The translations under genes and the position numbers were made by a program. From Sipunculus nudus (Eukaryota > Annelida > Sipuncula > Golfingiida > Sipunculidae): a stretch of 64,000 nucleotides of DNA. This document shows positions 59,901-64,000 of this stretch, piece by piece (position 1 is the stretch's first letter; each line of letters opens with the position of its first letter). The DNA lies in NCBI GenBank assembly GCA_026874595.1, contig CM049317.1, forward strand, positions 9,768,382 to 9,832,381. Direction: 5' to 3'. The notes beneath the pieces were generated by a model that made no database searches, was not told where the DNA came from, and saw only the letters and a program-made list of their open reading frames with translations.

Positions 59901-60850
59901 TTAGTATATAACATCATCAACAATTATTTCTCTATAGGAGTGGTGAGTTTAGTATATAAAATCATCAACAATTATTTCTCTATAGGAGTGGTGAGTTTAG
60001 TATATAAAATCATCAACAATTATTTCTCTATAGGAGTGGTGAGTTTAGTATATAACATCATCAACGATTATTTCTCTATAGGAGTGGTGAGTTTAGTATA
60101 TAACATCATCAACAATTATTTCTCTATAGGAGTGGTGAGTTTAGTATATAACATCATCAACAATTATTTCTCTATAGGAGTGGTGAGTTTAATATATAAC
60201 ATCATCAACAATTATTTCTCTATATGAGTGGTGAGTTAAGTATATAACATCATCAACAATTATTTCTCTATAGGAGTGGTGAGTTAAGTATATAACATCA
60301 TCAACAATTATTTCTCTATAGGAGTGGTGAGTTTAGTATATAACATCATCAACAATTATTTCTCTATAGGAGTGGTGAGTTTAGTATATAACATCATCAA
60401 CTATTATTTCTCTATAGGAGTGGTGAGTTTAGTATATAAAATCATCAACAATTATTTCTCTATAGGAGTGGTGAGTTTAGTATATAACATCATCAACAAT
60501 TATTTCTCTATAGGAGTGGTGAGTTTAGTATATAACATCATCAACAATTATTTCTCTATAGGAGTGGTGAGTTTAGTATATAACATCATCAACAATTATT
60601 TCTCTATAGGAGTGGTGAGTTTAGTATATAACATCATCAACTATTATTTCTCTATAGGAGTGGTGAGTTTAGTATATAACATCATCAACAATTATTTCTC
60701 TATAGGAGTGGTGAGTTTAGTATATAACATCATCAACTATTATTTCTCTATAGGAGTGGTGAGTTTAGTATATAACATCATCAACAATTATTTCTCTATA
60801 GGAGTGGTGAGTTAAGTATATAACATCATCAACAATTATTTCTCTATAGG
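51000..60850 (+). repeat. Higher-order repeat of about 2639 bp, four copies, one shortened
   Basis: Blocks recur at 51350, 53989 and 58980, and at 52166, 54805 and 59796. Spacings are 2639 and 4991 (= 2639 + 2352), because the copy near 56773 lacks six units. Markers include GTGTGTTTAGTATAT, TAGATAAAATC triplets, GGTGGGTTTAG, ATATGAGTGG and the 47-base unit. A related, older block lies near the start of the array at about 41700-42600. Confidence 0.9.
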
Positions 60851-60959
60851 AGTGGTGAGTTTAGTATATAACATCATCAACAATTATTTCTCTATAGGAG
60901 TGGTGAGTTTAGTATATAACATCATCAACAATTATTTCTCTATAGGAGTGGTGAGTTTA

Positions 60960-63900
60960 GTATATAACATCATCAACAATTATTTCTCTATAGGAGTGGT
61001 GAGTTTAGTATATAACATCATCAACGATTATTTCTCTATAGGAGTGGTGAGTTTAGTATATAACATCATCAACAATTATTTCTCTATAGGAGTGGTGAGT
61101 TTAGTATATAACATCATCAACAATTATTTCTCTATAGGAGTGGTGAGTTTAGTATATAACATCATCAACAACTATTTCTCTATAGGAGTGGTGAGTTTAG
61201 TATATAAAATCATCAACGATTATTTCTCTATAGGAGTGGTGAGTTTAGTATATAACATCATCAACGATTATTTCTCTGTAGGAGTGGTGAGTTAAGTATA
61301 TAACATCATCAACAATTATTTCTCTATAGGAGTGGTGAGTTTAGTATATAACATCATCAACAATAATTTCTCTATTGGAGTGGTGAGTTTAGTATATAAC
61401 ATCATCAACGATTATTTCTCTATAGGAGTGGTGAGTTAAGTATATAACATCATCAACGATTATTTCTCTATAGGAGTGGTGAGTTTAGTATATAAAATCA
61501 TCAACAATTATTTCTCTATAGGAGTGGTGAGTTTAGTATATAACATCATCAACAATTATTTCTCTATAGGAGTGGTGAGTTTAGTATATAGCATCATCAA
61601 CAATTATTTCTCTATAGGAGTGGTGAGTTTAGTATATAACATCATCAACAATTATTTCTCTATAGGAGTGGTGAGTTTAGTATATAACATCATCAACGAT
61701 TATTTCTCTATAGGAGTGGTGAGTTAAGTATATAACATCATCAACGATTATTTCTCTATAGGAGTGGTGAGTTTAGTATATAAAATCATCAACAATTATT
61801 TCTCTATAGGAGTGGTGAGTTTAGTATATAACATCATCAACAATTATTTCTCTATAGGAGTGGTGAGTTTAGTATATAACATCATCAACAATTTTTTCTC
61901 TATAGGAGTGGTGAGTTTAGTATATAACATCATCAACAATTATTTCTCTATAGGAGTGGTGAGTTTAGTATATAACATCATCAACGATTATTTCTCTATA
62001 GGAGTGGTGAGTTTAGTATATAACATCATCAACAATTATTTCTATATAGGAGTGGTGTGTTTAGTATATAACATCATCAACAATTATTTCTCTATAGGAG
62101 TGGTGAGTTTAGTATATAAAATCATCAACAATTATTTCTCTATAGGAGTGGTGAGTTTAGTATATAAAATCATCAACAATTATTTCTCTATAGGAGTGGT
62201 GAGTTTAGTATATAACATCATCAACGATTATTTCTCTATAGGAGTGGTGAGTTAAGTATATAACATCATCAACAATTATTTCTCTATAGGAGTGGTGAGT
62301 TAAGTATATAACATCATCAACAATTATTTCTCTATAGGAGTGGTGAGTTTAGTATATAACATCATCAACAATTATTTCTCTATAGGAGTGGTGAGTTTAG
62401 TATATAACATCATCAACAATTATTTCTCTATAGGAGTGGTGAGTTTAGTATATAAAATCATCAACAATTATTTCTCTATAGGAGTGGTGAGTTTAGTATA
62501 TAAAATCATCAACAATTATTTCTCTATAGTAGTGGTGAGTTTAGTATATAAAATCATCAACAATTATTTCTCTATAGGAGTGGTGAGTTTAGTATATAAA
62601 ATCATCAACAATTATTTCTCTATAGGAGTGGTGAGTTTAGTATATAACATCATCAATGATTATTTCTCTATAGGAGTGGTGAGTTAAGTATATAACATCA
62701 TCAACAATTATTTCTCTATAGGAGTGGTGAGTTAAGTATATAACATCATCAACGATTATTTCTCTATAGGAGTGGTGAGTTAAGTATATAACATCATCAA
62801 CGATTATTTCTCTATAGGAGTGGTGAGTTTAGTATATAAAATCATCAACAATTATTTCTCTATAGGAGTGGTGAGTTTAGTATATAACATCATCAACAAT
62901 TATTTCTCTATAGGAGTGGTGAGTTTAGTATATAACATCATCAACAATTATTTCTCTATAGGAGTGGTGAGTTTAGTATATAACATCATCAACAATTATT
63001 TCTCTATAGGAGTGGTGAGTTTAGTATATAACATCATCAACAATTATTTCTCTATAGGAGTGGTGGGTTTAGTATATAACATCATCAACAATTATTTCTC
63101 TATAGGAGTGGTGAGTTTAGTATATAACATCATCAACAATTATTTCTCTATAGGAGTGGTGAGTTTAGTATATAACATCATCAACAATTATTTCTCTATA
63201 GGAGTGGTGAGTTTAGTATATAACATCATCAACAATTATTTCTCTATAGGAGTGGTGAGTTTAGTATATAACATCATCAACAATTATTTCTCTATAGGAG
63301 TGGTGAGTTTAGTATATAACATCATCAACAATTATTTCTCTATAGGAGTGGTGAGTTTAGTATATAAAATCATCAACAATTATTTCTCTATAGGAGTGGT
63401 GAGTTTAGTATATAACATCATCAACGATTATTTCTCTATAGGAGTGGTGAGTTTAGTATATAACATCATCAACAATTATTTCTCTATAGGAGTGGTGAGT
63501 TTAGTATATAACATCATCAACAATTATTTCTCTATAGGAGTGGTGAGTTTAGTATATAACATCATCAACAACTATTTCTCTATAGGAGTGGTGAGTTTAG
63601 TATATAAAATCATCAACGATTATTTCTCTATAGGAGTGGTGAGTTTAGTATATAACATCATCAACGATTATTTCTCTGTAGGAGTGGTGAGTTAAGTATA
63701 TAACATCATCAACAATTATTTCTCTATAGGAGTGGTGAGTTTAGTATATAACATCATCAACAATTATTTCTCTATTGGAGTGGTGAGTTTAGTATATAAC
63801 ATCATCAACGATTATTTCTCTATAGGAGTGGTGAGTTAAGTATATAACATCATCAACGATTATTTCTCTATAGGAGTGGTGAGTTTAGTATATAAAATCA

Positions 63901-64000
63901 TCAACAATTATTTCTCTATAGGAGTGGTGAGTTTAGTATATAACATCATCAACAATTATTTCTCTATAGGAGTGGTGAGTTTAGTATATAGCATCATCAA
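60960..64000 (+). repeat. Higher-order repeat of 2400 bp (50 units), second copy cut by window edge
   Basis: Sequence from about 60961 recurs from about 63361 with very few differences; markers are CAACAACTATTTC at 61168 and 63568 and CTCTATTGGAG at 61371 and 63771. Confidence 0.85.

Larger units (their letters stand above)
41195..64000 (+). repeat. 48-bp splice-junction minisatellite, about 475 copies
   Basis: Each unit is 36 bases of exon end (TATAACATCATCAACAATTA ... ATAGGAGTG) plus 12 bases of intron start (GTGAGTTTAGTA). Identity between units is very high; recurring variants are AAC/AAA (Asn/Lys), AAT/GAT/TAT (Asn/Asp/Tyr), TTA/TAA (Leu/stop), TATA/GATA, and donor variants GTGGGT, GTGTGT, GTAAGT, GAGAGT and GTGAAT. 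Most units keep GTGAGT. Since 48 is 16 codons, stop-free runs encode [16 protein letters not shown] repeats of up to about 300 residues, but these lie in what should be intron. One unit variant (ATAAAAATT) is 47 bases. The array reaches the right edge, so its true length is unknown. Confidence 0.98.

Noticed and set aside
41324-63695. Many open frames of 60-306 codons in the tandem array as genes
   Set aside because: They are read-through of a 48-base (3n) repeat made from an exon end and intron start. Starts and ends are set by the TTA/TAA variant, and there is no independent gene signal.
41195-64000. CRISPR array
   Set aside because: There are no unique spacers: units are contiguous 48-base copies, and the context is a eukaryotic gene.
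41195-64000. TATATAA in each unit as hundreds of TATA boxes
   Set aside because: The word arises from GTATATAAC at the intron-exon repeat seam, and no initiator or other promoter feature is seen.

Overview
The window is eukaryotic, intron-rich and AT-rich. It carries one host gene on the + strand: a partial type I diacylglycerol kinase (DGK) gene, closest by eye to the vertebrate DGK beta/gamma/alpha group. Interspersed repeats with CCGTCCGT-rich heads, many small inverted-repeat elements, a DIRS-type retroelement and very large introns suggest a mollusc, probably a bivalve. That assignment is inference from repeat style, not from a marker gene.

Layout: at least fifteen coding exon positions can be placed between 1624 and 41230 with matching splice phases. 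They encode, in order, a Ser/Thr-rich linker, the segment before the EF-hands, two canonical EF-hands (17437-18768), two C1 zinc fingers (19333-22991), a variable linker (26940-27023) and the first half of the catalytic domain with NPKSGG and GGDGT motifs (30920-41230). The gene runs off both ends: the N-terminal region lies before the window, and the rest of the catalytic and accessory domains after it. One catalytic exon exists in two versions (30920-30993 and 32265-32341). They have the same phases and similar peptides, so they look mutually exclusive, and the intron before them has a GC donor instead of GT.

The introns hold most of the mobile DNA: a TTAA-ended element in two copies, short TA-flanked MITEs (one family in three copies), a molluscan-type long repeat split by a DIRS-like retroelement (about 11.9-17.25 kb, antisense), a foldback element (33.4-34.3 kb), a SINE-like family (24.9, 38.5 and 39.9 kb), an internally repeated element (36.2-38.3 kb), and a C-rich minisatellite with one AP-1-like site per unit (25.4-26.15 kb).

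The most striking object is 41195-64000, more than a third of the window. It is a 48-bp tandem array of about 475 copies that begins inside the last visible DGK exon. The founding unit is the last 36 bases of that exon plus the first 12 bases of the next intron, so nearly every copy carries a strong 5' splice site (GTGAGT). The exon part also ends with a polypyrimidine-AG that looks like a 3' splice site. The result is hundreds of consecutive donor/acceptor pairs inside a kinase gene. The unit is 16 codons long, so many stretches stay open in the kinase frame. The array is organised into higher-order repeats of about 2208, 2639/2352 and 2400 bp and continues past the right edge.
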